Source: Clostridium sp. 1001275B_160808_H3
GTDB lineage: Bacteria; Bacillota; Clostridia; Clostridiales; Clostridiaceae
Direction of reading: 5' to 3'
DNA length: 24,159 nt
NCBI RefSeq assembly: GCF_015550425.1
Contig: NZ_JADNAT010000010.1
Span: 121,575 to 145,733, forward strand
Position 1 is the first letter of the stretch. Each line of letters opens with the position of its first letter. A model generated the notes under the pieces. That model did not search any database. It was not told the DNA's origin and saw nothing but the letters and a program-made list of their open reading frames with translations. The position numbers were made by a program, and so were the translations under genes. Of the stretch, positions 8,343-16,131 are shown piece after piece.

Positions 8343-9257
8343 TTATAATTTCTCATCAATTAAATTTATTTTATTTTGTGTTTCATCATTTATAGGCGCA
8401 CCTTCATACCATTTATCATTATTTATCTTTGATGTCTCAGAAAAATATTTACTTTTTAATATTATTTCTGGTCTGTACTCAAAATGTAAGATATCAAAAT
8501 GCTCCCATTTTCCTCCCCAAACGAATCCATTTTCTTCAAAGACTTTTACTAACTCCTTAGGATAGCCTTCTATTCTCTTGCTTCCTTTAGTTTTATCTAC
8601 CCATTTCCAATAATCTGCATCATTTCTACTTAAATCTATGGCTATTCCATAAGCATGTGGGCTAAGCCTTCCAGTATCTTGGATAACCCTATAATTGTAA
8701 CCTCCACTTATCGGGAAAATATAATTATTAACTTTATTATCTGTTTTGGATAGTTCTCTTGCTTCATTTAAAGCCTTTTTTAAAGACTCTCCTGCTTTAG
8801 CATTTTTATTAAACATTACATTACCACATGATGTTGAGAAAGAAGATAAATTCTTTTCTATTTGATTTTGATTGCTCCCATAAATACTATTAAGAAAAGA
8901 ATATGCCCTTCCTCTACCTGGATCCATTCCATCTATAACTGTACTTATGCTCTCTAATGGATATATATCTTCTAAAGTATCTTGCAAATCTGCATTGGCT
9001 GTTTTCATATCTTTACATTTTTCCTTTTTATCGTCATATAAAACCTTTTTATCATTATTCAAAACCAAGTATATATAGTTATCTTCAGATACCTCAATAT
9101 CCTTTATTTCTTCTGGATAAGCTAACATTAAAACTAGTAAATCACGCTTAGCATTATTTATATATGTATTATCTTCCATCCTCATTGCTTGTGGACTATA
9201 TACTACTATATTAAATAGCACCAGCATACTATATATGATTATTGATTTCTTTTTCAT
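8343..9257 (-). CDS. Exported M15-family peptidase (D-alanyl-D-alanine carboxypeptidase / endopeptidase type)
   Basis: Zinc peptidases of this family cut peptidoglycan peptides. The 304-residue protein begins with KKK and a hydrophobic stretch (about 5-21), a signal peptide or membrane anchor. The catalytic domain is in the C-terminal half: SPHAYGIAID holds the zinc ligands H201 and D208 of the S-x-H-x2-G-x-A-x-D motif. WEHFDILHFE gives D255 and the third ligand H258. About 150 residues between anchor and catalytic domain are not recognised. The active site looks complete, so an enzyme working outside the membrane on the cell wall or wall fragments is likely; whether it is a carboxypeptidase or an endopeptidase cannot be told. 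The ribosome binding site (AGGTG) is weak. It is monocistronic, divergent from the aspartate kinase gene. Confidence 0.85.
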   Translation of the reverse strand: MKKKSIIIYSMLVLFNIVVYSPQAMRMEDNTYINNAKRDLLVLMLAYPEEIKDIEVSEDNYIYLVLNNDKKVLYDDKKEKCKDMKTANADLQDTLEDIYPLESISTVIDGMDPGRGRAYSFLNSIYGSNQNQIEKNLSSFSTSCGNVMFNKNAKAGESLKKALNEARELSKTDNKVNNYIFPISGGYNYRVIQDTGRLSPHAYGIAIDLSRNDADYWKWVDKTKGSKRIEGYPKELVKVFEENGFVWGGKWEHFDILHFEYRPEIILKSKYFSETSKINNDKWYEGAPINDETQNKINLIDEKL

Positions 9258-9336
9258 ATTTTCACCTACTTATAAATTTATATTTTTATTATTCCTAAAA
9301 AAAATAAACATACTCTAATAATTGATAATTTTTAAT

Positions 9337-9365
9337 TTGAGATTTTTTTAAAATACTGTTAATAT
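9337..9365 (+). promoter_or_regulatory. Candidate promoter of the aspartate kinase gene
   Basis: TTGAGA (9337-9342) and TAATAT (9360-9365) are 17 bases apart, about 33 bases before the ATG. The leader would be too short for a lysine riboswitch. Confidence 0.45.
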
Positions 9366-9397
9366 ATAGTAAATACTTTTTTACAAGGGGGCAAAAT

Positions 9398-10708
9398 ATG
9401 AGTATTATAGTTTCTAAGTTTGGGGGAAGTTCTCTGGCTGATGCTAACCAATTTAAAAAGGTAAAGGATATTCTTTTATCTGATAATAAAAGAAAGTTTG
9501 TTATACCTTCTGCACCAGGAAAGAGAAACTCTAAAGATTTTAAAATCACAGACCTTTTATATCTTTGTCAAGCACACATTGAATCTAGTATTCCACTAGA
9601 TGATGTATTTAATTTAATCTCTAATAGATATAAATCTATAGTTTATGAGCTTGATCTTTCATTAGATATAGATAGCTATTTAAGTGAAATAAAAAAAGAT
9701 ATAGAAAATGGAGCATCTAAGGAATATGCTGCAAGTAGGGGCGAATATCTAAATGGTATTATTCTTGCAAATTATTTAGATTTTAACTTTATAGATGCCA
9801 AAGATGTAATTATATTTAATAAGTATGGAAGCTTAGATACCGAGGCTACATATAAAGCATTGGAAGATACGCTTTCTAATTATGAAAAAGCTGTTATTCC
9901 GGGTTTTTATGGATGTGATCCAATAGGTAATATAGTGACATTTTCTAGAGGTGGTTCTGATATTACAGGAGCATTAGTTGCTGCAAGCATAAATGCTGAT
10001 TTATATGAAAATTGGACAGATGTATCTGGTTTCTTGATGGCTGATCCTAAAATAGTTGAAAACCCAATGCAAATCAAGAAAATTACTTATAGAGAATTAA
10101 GAGAGCTTTCTTATATGGGTGCATCTGTATTACATGAAGAATCTGTTTTTCCTGTAAGAAATGCTGGAATACCTATTAATATAAAAAATACTAATCTTCC
10201 ATCTGATTCAGGAACACTGATTGTTAAAGATATGGAACCTGATTATAATAATCCCATAAAAGGAATTGCTGGTAAAAAAGACTTTACTGTAATTTCAATT
10301 GAAAAGGCAATGATGAATTCGGAACTTGGATTTTGCAGAAAAGTTCTATCAATATTAGAACAAAATTGTGTTTCCTTTGAAAATATGCCTTCTGGTATAG
10401 ATACTGTTTGTGTGGTTATATCTGATTCTCAGCTTAATAATAAAATAGATATTTTAGTTGATGAAATTAGAAGGACATGCAATCCTGATTCAATTGTAGT
10501 CCATCCTAATATGGCCCTTATTGCAACCGTTGGTAATGGTATGTCTTCAAATAAAGGAATTGCTGCTAAAATCTTTTCATCTTTAAGTAATTCTAATATT
10601 AATATAAGAATGATTGATCAAGGTTCTAGCGAAATAAATATTCTTATAGGCATAGAAAATGACGATTTTGAAAAAGGAATTAATTCTATTTATAAGGCAT
10701 TTGTTTAG
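9398..10708 (+). CDS. Aspartate kinase with C-terminal ACT domains
   Basis: It phosphorylates aspartate, the first step toward lysine, diaminopimelate, threonine and methionine. The 436 residues fit the monofunctional family. KFGGSS (7-12) is the phosphate-binding start; SRGEYLNG (113-120), SRGGSD (183-188) and TDVSGF (207-212) complete the amino-acid kinase domain. The segment from about 300 to the end contains two ACT-like regions, the second marked by GNGMSSNKGIAAK and INIRMIDQGSSEINI, where end-product feedback would bind. The ATG at 9398 has AAGGGGG just upstream. The gene stands alone, not in an amino-acid operon, and shows no riboswitch-length leader, so control by feedback rather than by a leader is the simplest reading. 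A symbol (lysC-like) would be a guess because clostridia carry several aspartate kinases. Confidence 0.92.
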   Translation: MSIIVSKFGGSSLADANQFKKVKDILLSDNKRKFVIPSAPGKRNSKDFKITDLLYLCQAHIESSIPLDDVFNLISNRYKSIVYELDLSLDIDSYLSEIKKDIENGASKEYAASRGEYLNGIILANYLDFNFIDAKDVIIFNKYGSLDTEATYKALEDTLSNYEKAVIPGFYGCDPIGNIVTFSRGGSDITGALVAASINADLYENWTDVSGFLMADPKIVENPMQIKKITYRELRELSYMGASVLHEESVFPVRNAGIPINIKNTNLPSDSGTLIVKDMEPDYNNPIKGIAGKKDFTVISIEKAMMNSELGFCRKVLSILEQNCVSFENMPSGIDTVCVVISDSQLNNKIDILVDEIRRTCNPDSIVVHPNMALIATVGNGMSSNKGIAAKIFSSLSNSNINIRMIDQGSSEINILIGIENDDFEKGINSIYKAFV

Positions 10709-10719
10709 TTTATAAAATT

Positions 10720-10757
10720 AAAGGCAAATTGCTAGTACAATCTAACACTTTGCCTTT
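10720..10757. terminator. Bidirectional terminator
   Basis: AAAGGCAAA (10720-10728) pairs with TTTGCCTTT (10749-10757), with a 20-base loop. It sits between two convergent genes. Confidence 0.75.
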
Positions 10758-10782
10758 ATTATAACTTATTCTAATTATTTCC

Positions 10783-11289
10783 CTAGCTGTTTATCGCAAC
10801 TACATCTACTCCATTTTCATCTTTCCTTATACTTATGTCCATTTTTAAATTTCCGGTTGTTCGACTTCCAACTATTTTTATTCTATTAATTCCCTTCTTT
10901 ACACTATATGTACTATCTCCTAATTGGGATTGCTCTAAAATATTTGTAATATTATTATCAGAATCAATTAAAACTACTTTAAACTTTCCTGATTCAATAT
11001 TAGAATTATATTTAATATGGATTTCTGCATCATGATTAGAAATCACTTGCCAAATAGTATCCATCCCTGTAAATTTAAAATATATATCTGTGTTAGAATT
11101 TTCATTTATTCCTTTTTTATCTAAATAAGAATAATTATCATTTATTAATACTATCTTTGAATTATCATTATATATACATTTTTCATTATTCTCTAAATAA
11201 AATTTGTCTAAAAATCTATTTATCGTTATTCCTATTCCTGATACTATAATTATAGGTACAATAAAATAAAAGAGCCTTTTATTACTCAT
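10783..11289 (-). CDS. Membrane-anchored protein of unknown function
   Basis: I do not recognise a family. The protein has 168 residues from the ATG at 11289. A GTG three codons upstream (11298) is also open, but GGAG (11300-11303) nearly abuts it and sits 11 bases before the ATG, so I chose the ATG. A short basic start (MSNKRLF) leads into one hydrophobic helix (about residues 6-22), which is a signal anchor or uncleaved signal peptide. The rest is hydrophilic and beta-rich, with alternating strands such as DIYFKFTGMDTIWQVI and INRIKIVGSRTTGNLKMDI. This suggests a small extracytoplasmic beta-sandwich. No cysteine lipobox and no catalytic motif is visible. It is probably monocistronic, ending at a shared terminator. 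Confidence 0.7.
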   Translation of the reverse strand: MSNKRLFYFIVPIIIVSGIGITINRFLDKFYLENNEKCIYNDNSKIVLINDNYSYLDKKGINENSNTDIYFKFTGMDTIWQVISNHDAEIHIKYNSNIESGKFKVVLIDSDNNITNILEQSQLGDSTYSVKKGINRIKIVGSRTTGNLKMDISIRKDENGVDVVAINS

Positions 11290-11523
11290 ACTTCTCACTT
11301 CTCCAAATTTAGTAAACTTCGGAAAATATTATACCATATACTTTCATTTAATACATATATTATATGAAAGTAATAAAATATTTGCATATTATAACTTTAT
11401 GTATCTCATTTCTAATTTCTTAGCACTGAATAAAGTATCTTATTAATTTGTAAAATTCCTACTTTTATCATATTATAAGAATTTCTATCATTTTCATAAT
11501 ATATGTAAATTTATTTAAACTAA

Positions 11524-12000
11524 TTATTTCTCTCTAGTAAGTTTTAATATTACATCCTTATGCTCTGGATATAGATTTAAAAGATATTCCCTTTCAAATA
11601 ATTCAAAATCTTCATATTCAAATGCTGGTGCAACCATACATCCAACTAAAGAAAACCCTTCGTTATTCATAGCTGAACCAAATATATATCCTTTTGGTAC
11701 TAAAACTTGTGGTACTTCTCCATTTTCTATATTTACTCCAAGCTGTTTTGTTATAAGTTCTCCATTTTGACTTATCATATAAATAGTAAGTGCTTCCCCA
11801 TCATGATAATACCATAATTCATCAGATTTTAACCTATGAAAATTTGATACCTCACCTGTTCTCAAAAGAAAATATATGCTACTCCATAAATTCTTATTTT
11901 CTCGCACCTTTTCTTCTGATAAAAATGATTCTTTAAAGTATCCTCCTTCTACGTGGGGTATCATTTCTAAATTTTTTATGTAGTATTCTGAATTCTTCAT
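11524..12000 (-). CDS. DUF985 (cupin_5) family protein
   Basis: A small cytoplasmic cupin-fold protein of 158 residues. Typical family segments are HVEGGYFKESF near the start, SIYFLLRTGEVSNFHRLKSD with DELWYYHDG directly after, ALTIYMI, and VPKGYIFGSA plus LVGCMVAPAFEYEDFEL near the end. The histidine and glutamate residues in these segments are the expected metal or ligand contacts of the cupin barrel. The in-frame ORF extends upstream to 12045, but GGAGGAG (12005-12011) sits right before the ATG at 12000, so that start is chosen. The family has no well-established reaction; some relatives are annotated as sugar epimerase-like cupins, which I would not extend to this one. It appears monocistronic. 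Confidence 0.85.
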   Translation of the reverse strand: MKNSEYYIKNLEMIPHVEGGYFKESFLSEEKVRENKNLWSSIYFLLRTGEVSNFHRLKSDELWYYHDGEALTIYMISQNGELITKQLGVNIENGEVPQVLVPKGYIFGSAMNNEGFSLVGCMVAPAFEYEDFELFEREYLLNLYPEHKDVILKLTREK

Positions 12001-12080
12001 TATATCTCCTCCTTTATTTATTAACATTATATACCAAGCCCCCAAACATTACATTATAATCCTTTATTTATATAATTATT

Positions 12081-12260
12081 TTAAACTATTTTATTGAAAA
12101 TAGAACTTTCTACTAATCTCAATTTTATTTCTAGATTATTTTTGTTAAATAAAGGAATACAATCACCTACTTTATTTCTAATCGTCTTCTTTCCTATATA
12201 TATTCTTGTATTAATATTATCTTCCTAATATCCAAGTTTTCTAGCAATTTCTTTATTTAT
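12081..12260 (-). pseudogene. Possible decayed helix-turn-helix (LuxR-like) gene tail
   Basis: On the minus strand a frame reads INKEIARKLGY, then one TAG, then EDNINTRIYIGKKTIRNKVG and onward to a stop at 12081-12083. NKEIA..L and the later IGKKTIRN resemble halves of a LuxR/NarL recognition region, but the spacing between them is too long for one domain. No start or ribosome binding site is visible. This is weak evidence: a relic or chance. The rest of the 12001-12366 gap holds only AT-rich sequence and the start region of the next gene. Confidence 0.25.
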
Positions 12261-12366
12261 TATTTGTTTTATTAACAACAAATAATATTCTTAAAACATT
12301 TATACATTTTACTATTTATGGTAATATATATATTAAATGCAAATAATTATTAAGGAGATTCTAAAT

Positions 12367-13293
12367 ATGAAAGGTATTATTAAACTCAAAAATTTACTTT
12401 GTTTTTTTATTATTTCTTTTTTCATAACTACATTAGTATCATGTAATAATAAAACTATAGAAAAAGAAATCTCTAAAGGTTATATATGGGAAGCAACTGA
12501 CGGAACTAATAGTATAAATTTAGTTGGCACTATACATCTTGGAAGCAATAATATTAATTTCTTAAATAATGACATAAAGAGAATAATTGATGAGACTGAT
12601 GTTTTATCTGTAGAACTCGACTTATCACTTAAAGAAAATATAGATAAAGTTCAATCTTCTGGATATTTAAAAGATGGGGAAACTATAGAGAAATATTTAT
12701 CTGAAGATGAAATAAATAAATTATATTCAATCTTAAATACATTAAGTCCTAATTTCAATATAAAGAAAATACAGACTTTAAACGCCTTTACATTAAATAG
12801 CGTATTAACAAATCTATGTTATGCTAAAGCAGGTATAATAGGAAATGGTTTAGATTTAATTATGATGAACCAAGTTAAATTGCGTAAAACAAATGGAGAT
12901 AACATAAGAATTAATGAACTTGAAGGAGTTGATTCTCAACTTGAGACAATGTCTGAAATTTTTACTTGGGAATATCTAAAAGAATATCTAAATAATTATT
13001 CTAATTCTAATATTAGCGAAGAAGTAGATACAGCTAAAAATCTTTTTAATGCATATAAAAATGGAGATATTGGATATATTGAAGAATTAAATAATAAAAT
13101 GAAAACTGATAATCCAGAATACTATAATATAATGCTTAAAAATAGAAATATTAATATGGCAAATAAAATAGATGAATTGGTTAAAGATGGTAAAAAACAT
13201 ACTGTTGCGGTTGGAGCTGCTCATTTTATCGGTGATGATAGCATTTTAAAATTTCTAGAAGAGAAGGGATATGAAATAACTAGAATAAATTAA
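12367..13293 (+). CDS. TraB/GumN-family lipoprotein
   Basis: The protein has 308 residues from ATG 12367. That start follows AAGGAG (12352-12357) and is preferred to an in-frame ATG at 12337. The N-terminus is a lipoprotein signal: basic MKGIIKLKN, a hydrophobic core, and lipobox LVSC with C26 as the lipidated residue. The mature part opens with a beta strand and GTIHLGS (54-60), and ends with VAVGAAHFIGDDSIL. These two paired motifs, with conserved histidines, are the hallmark of the TraB/GumN (TIKI-related) superfamily of membrane-tethered putative metalloproteases. An ELEGVDSQLETM segment lies in between, as usual for the family. It would act on the outer face of the membrane. The substrate is unknown. 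A small DUF4177 gene follows after 26 bases, in a probable two-gene operon. Confidence 0.85.
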   Translation: MKGIIKLKNLLCFFIISFFITTLVSCNNKTIEKEISKGYIWEATDGTNSINLVGTIHLGSNNINFLNNDIKRIIDETDVLSVELDLSLKENIDKVQSSGYLKDGETIEKYLSEDEINKLYSILNTLSPNFNIKKIQTLNAFTLNSVLTNLCYAKAGIIGNGLDLIMMNQVKLRKTNGDNIRINELEGVDSQLETMSEIFTWEYLKEYLNNYSNSNISEEVDTAKNLFNAYKNGDIGYIEELNNKMKTDNPEYYNIMLKNRNINMANKIDELVKDGKKHTVAVGAAHFIGDDSILKFLEEKGYEITRIN

Positions 13294-13319
13294 AGATTGT
13301 GTATTGGAGGTTAATTTAT

Positions 13320-13508
13320 ATGTATGAATATAAATTCATAAGACTAGAGTTAAAAGGTTTTATAGAATCAAGACCAAAAGAAGACTATCACATGATAATA
13401 AATCAGCATGCAAAAGAAGGCTGGAGATTAGTACAAATTCTCACTCCACCAACTGGTGCTTATGGATCTGCCACTCATTTTGAATTAATATTCGAAAAAC
13501 AAATTTAG
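13320..13508 (+). CDS. DUF4177 family protein
   Basis: A 62-residue cytoplasmic protein beginning MYEYKFIRLELKGF. It contains HAKEGWRLVQI, the defining 'GW-LV' core of DUF4177, and ends with ATHFELIFEKQI. A GTG seven codons upstream is in frame, but TTGGAGG (13304-13310) is properly placed only for the ATG at 13320. The protein is probably a small alpha-beta fold. No function is established for the family. It follows the TraB/GumN lipoprotein gene closely and ends at a strong terminator. Confidence 0.85.
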   Translation: MYEYKFIRLELKGFIESRPKEDYHMIINQHAKEGWRLVQILTPPTGAYGSATHFELIFEKQI

Positions 13509-13527
13509 TAAAATATTATTTAATGAT

Positions 13528-13573
13528 AAAGCAAAATAAGAAAGATTAGCACTTATCTTTCTTATTTTGCTTT
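13528..13573. terminator. Strong bidirectional terminator
   Basis: A perfect 19-bp stem (13528-13546 with 13555-13573) and 8-base loop, with A/T-rich flanks, lies between two convergent genes. Confidence 0.9.
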
Positions 13574-13615
13574 ATTGCTTTAAATGTAAGCTTCATTTTT
13601 TCTTTAATATATTTA

Positions 13616-14407
13616 TTATATAAAATTAGCTATTAAAGCAATTAAATATGAAGCTGGTACAAATATCATCAATGCTACAAAAGTACCTACCACTTTACTT
13701 CCTACCATTGCTATAACACAAGCTCTAAAATCCTCTTCACTACATGTACCCTCTACTACATCATCAGTCATAATAGATAAATGAGGATCAATAAAAATTG
13801 ACGTAAGTATTGTTGCTGTTCCATTAATTACTGGTGACAAGGATAAGCAAGTCATTCTAAGATCTGGAGCTATGCTAGCTGCATATATTGGTGCAAAAGC
13901 GCCTGCTGTTATTATAGCTACAGAAATAAAATTATAAAATAAAATCCTTTTTGGAAGCCTTTTATAATTTATACTTGTTAAACTTTCTTTTACTGGAATT
14001 GCTATACTTTCCCTCATATATTTCACGCCATTTTTTGAAAAACTATGTATTATAAGTTTAGGAATAGACCTTTCTATCGAAAAATGATTTACTGCCTTAC
14101 TAAACATTTGTTGAAATGTTGGTATTAAGAAGGCACCTACTATAGATGCAATTCCAGAAATTATAATTATCAAATTAAATATATTAAGTAAAGCTCCACT
14201 ACTTGGGTCACTTTCTACAAACTTTGTTAATAATGGAGTTTGAAATGTTAATGCAGTTCTTGAAACAAGCATTAATACATTAAATACTGCAAATGTAACA
14301 GCTATTTTCCCTGTTCTAACCCCTACTAACCTAACTGAATACGCTAATGTTCCAATTAGTGAAATTATAAAGTTTAATACTAAAACAATTATAATCTGTT
14401 TATCCAC
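13616..14407 (-). CDS. amj: Lipid II flippase, Amj type (formerly DUF2837)
   Basis: Amj of Bacillus subtilis is an alternative to MurJ that moves the peptidoglycan precursor lipid II across the membrane. This 263-residue polytopic protein has about six hydrophobic segments. It carries the family's characteristic N-terminal region: LIGTLAYSVRLVGVRTGKIA followed by FNVLMLVSRTALTFQTPLLT. The C-terminal half has NGTATILTSIFIDPHLS and a cytoplasmic loop rich in acidic residues (DDVVEGTCSEED). The start is a GTG at 14407, after a GGGTG-type ribosome binding site. It is monocistronic. In Bacillus, amj is induced when MurJ fails; nothing in this sequence shows how the present gene is controlled. Confidence 0.85.
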   Translation of the reverse strand: MDKQIIIVLVLNFIISLIGTLAYSVRLVGVRTGKIAVTFAVFNVLMLVSRTALTFQTPLLTKFVESDPSSGALLNIFNLIIIISGIASIVGAFLIPTFQQMFSKAVNHFSIERSIPKLIIHSFSKNGVKYMRESIAIPVKESLTSINYKRLPKRILFYNFISVAIITAGAFAPIYAASIAPDLRMTCLSLSPVINGTATILTSIFIDPHLSIMTDDVVEGTCSEEDFRACVIAMVGSKVVGTFVALMIFVPASYLIALIANFI

Positions 14408-14699
14408 CTTATATCACACCCTTTAATATTGTTTTTAAATGTATATTTTAAAATAGTTTACTATTTTTTTTAAGTTTGATTTATATTTTACTAATTTATA
14501 AATTTAGTAATGTTATTAAGATTAACTTATCATATATAGTAATCTTAATTATAACTAAATGTTTTTATAACTCAAACATATTTTAGAAACTATAATATAT
14601 TCGTAATAATTAAGAAGTGAATAATATAGTAATACTATCCACTTCTTAACATTAATTATTAAATTTAAAAATATTTTAAGGTTAAATATATATCATATT
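14408..14699. other. Intergenic region with three inverted repeats
   Basis: No credible gene. It holds AAAATAGT/ACTATTTT (about 14452-14469), a perfect 10-bp pair ATTAAGATTA (14515-14524) with TAATCTTAAT (14540-14549), and a 10-bp pair TTAAGAAGTG (14610-14619) with CACTTCTTAA (14640-14649). The last lies downstream of the signal peptidase gene and may end its transcript, although the U-tract is poor. The first lies upstream of amj and could be its operator. Confidence 0.45.
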
Positions 14700-15296
14700 T
14701 TATTCTATAACTCCAAATCTACTAACTGGTGATAATCTAAATATTGCTTTTCCTTCAACTTGATTAATATTTATAAGTCCAAAATTTCTACTATCCTTGC
14801 TTTTTTCTCTATTATCACCAAGAACAAATAAAGTATCATCTTCTACCTTAATTGGAAAATCTATATCTCTAATATATGTATTACCTTTAACATAAGTTTC
14901 ATCTAGTATATTACCATTTATATATACATGCCCATCCTTTATATCTACTTCATCTCCTGGAATCCCTATTACTCTTTTAACTAGTCTTGTTCTAGTATCA
15001 GTATCATATCTTATTGAAGCCATCTCTTTTAAATATTTATAACTTTCTTCAAATACATTGCCTTTTTCTTCATTATCAAAGAATATTATAATATCTCCTC
15101 TTTCAGGCGTAGTAAAATTGTAGCTAATCTTATCAACTATAAGTTTTTCATCATTATATAATGTATTTTCCATTGATTCTTACTGAACTTTAGCACTTGC
15201 TAATACTTCCGTATTTACTAATACTACTATTATAATAGTTCCTAATATAGTTAAAATTGATCCTCTAATTTCCTTTATAATATTTTTATTATTCAA
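14700..15296 (-). pseudogene. Type I signal peptidase gene interrupted by a TAA just before the catalytic serine
   Basis: Signal peptidase I cuts signal peptides at the outer face of the membrane. The frame opens at TTG 15296-15294 behind AAGGGGGG (15303-15310). It encodes a membrane anchor (about residues 13-27) and VLASAKVQ, then meets TAA at 15182-15180. It resumes in the same frame as E, S, MENTLYNDEKLIVDKIS. The S codon (15176-15174) is the catalytic serine of the family's S-M-x-x-T motif. Later boxes are intact: PERGDIIIF, RLVKRVIGIPGDEVDI with the catalytic lysine, and LGDNREKSKDSRNFG. The downstream ATG at 15173 would give 157 residues lacking both membrane anchor and serine. Apart from one codon the gene is well preserved, so the lesion is recent, is a sequencing error, or is tolerated. 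Relatives usually have glycine at the position of the stop. Confidence 0.8.
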
Positions 15297-15328
15297 AGAA
15301 ATCCCCCCTTACAACCTATCATTAATTC

Positions 15329-15517
15329 TTAAAACTCTTCAAATGCACTAGTAACTCCATATATAAGATCACTAAAAAATTCCTGCATTATATAAATAGC
15401 TAAAGCAATTACTATTGTTAATCCCAAATAAGTAATTAATTTTCTCATACTCTTTCTTCCAACTTTAATTAATACGAATCCCAAGAATAACGCTACTAAC
15501 ACTAAAACATTTACCAT
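15329..15517 (-). CDS. Small membrane protein, unknown
   Basis: The 62-residue protein has two hydrophobic helices (about 3-18 and 28-45) joined by a short basic loop (KVGRKSMRK), and an acidic C-terminal tail (SAFEEF). AGGAGAGT precedes the ATG at 15517 at a good distance, so it is likely translated. I recognise no family. It lies 32 bases before the TTG start of the signal peptidase gene, and probably in the same transcript. A role as a partner of the peptidase or of the membrane is only suggested by position. Confidence 0.7.
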   Translation of the reverse strand: MVNVLVLVALFLGFVLIKVGRKSMRKLITYLGLTIVIALAIYIMQEFFSDLIYGVTSAFEEF

Positions 15518-15648
15518 AATACTCTCCTAAAATATGATTTTCTTTTATTTATATTCGATATATAATTTTTTGTTACTTTTTATAGAGTTCTTAAGAGAAT
15601 TTTTGTTTTCTATGTTTAGAAAACTCCTAATAAATACTTCTAGTAATT

Positions 15649-15822
15649 TTAATTATTTTTCATCCATTCATTTTCATTAATTCCCGCTTTAACTAAGTTT
15701 TTTATATTATTCTTAAACTCTTCACTACTATCTTTAATAGCATGTCTCACTGCTAAACGTATAGTAAAATATAATATTATGAAAAATAATACTATAGGAA
15801 TTAAAGCTATAATTTCTACCAT
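15649..15822 (-). CDS. Very small membrane protein (57 residues), unknown
   Basis: An ORF of 57 codons starts at ATG 15822, with AAAGGAGTGAT just upstream, a strong ribosome binding site. One N-terminal hydrophobic helix (about 3-22, starting MVEIIALIPIVLFF) is followed by a basic/amphipathic segment (IRLAVRHAIKDSSEEFKNN) and a polar tail ending in NENEWMKNN. The layout is that of a single-pass protein with its tail in the cytoplasm. No family recognised. It sits 30 bases after the stop of the 92-residue membrane gene and 131 bases before the next small gene. Confidence 0.7.
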   Translation of the reverse strand: MVEIIALIPIVLFFIILYFTIRLAVRHAIKDSSEEFKNNIKNLVKAGINENEWMKNN

Positions 15823-15852
15823 TTATATCACTCCTTTTATAAAATACTTTTA

Positions 15853-16131
15853 CTAATATATAGATGATATCATCCTTAGAATCACACCTATATATATTAA
15901 AATTACAAACGAAAAAATAGTTATAGTTATTATAATCATATCAATTTTTTTATTTATTTTATATTTTCTTGATATAGTAAATGCTATTACCCCCAATAAA
16001 ATTGATGATATCCATATTAGATATACATTTAACTTACCTAATAAATAAGAGTTATTTAACAGCAAAAATAATATCCATATATTTATTGAAATAATAATAG
16101 CTAAAATAATATATAATATTTCTTTTTTCAT
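15853..16131 (-). CDS. Small three-helix membrane protein, unknown
   Basis: The 92-residue protein is almost wholly hydrophobic. Helices are at about 5-26, 36-55 and 66-86, with a short basic loop (SRKYKINKK) between the second and third. The ATG at 16131 has AGGGAGA upstream at a good distance. No motif or family is recognised. It is the first gene of the run that continues with the 57- and 62-residue membrane proteins and the broken signal peptidase. A long leader of up to about 270 nt may precede it. Confidence 0.65.
   Translation of the reverse strand: MKKEILYIILAIIISINIWILFLLLNNSYLLGKLNVYLIWISSILLGVIAFTISRKYKINKKIDMIIITITIFSFVILIYIGVILRMISSIY

Noticed and set aside
9258..9397. Lysine riboswitch upstream of the aspartate kinase
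   Set aside because: Only about 140 bases separate the divergent genes, and the likely promoter lies about 33 bases before the start, leaving no room for the aptamer. No conserved motif seen.
14500..14650. Ends of an insertion sequence or small transposable element
   Set aside because: The inverted repeats are short hairpins, not the two ends of a larger element; there is no target-site duplication and no transposase remnant.
15180..15182. Programmed recoding (selenocysteine or pyrrolysine) of the stop in the signal peptidase gene
   Set aside because: The codon is TAA, which is not used for selenocysteine (TGA) or pyrrolysine (TAG), and no downstream recoding hairpin is evident.
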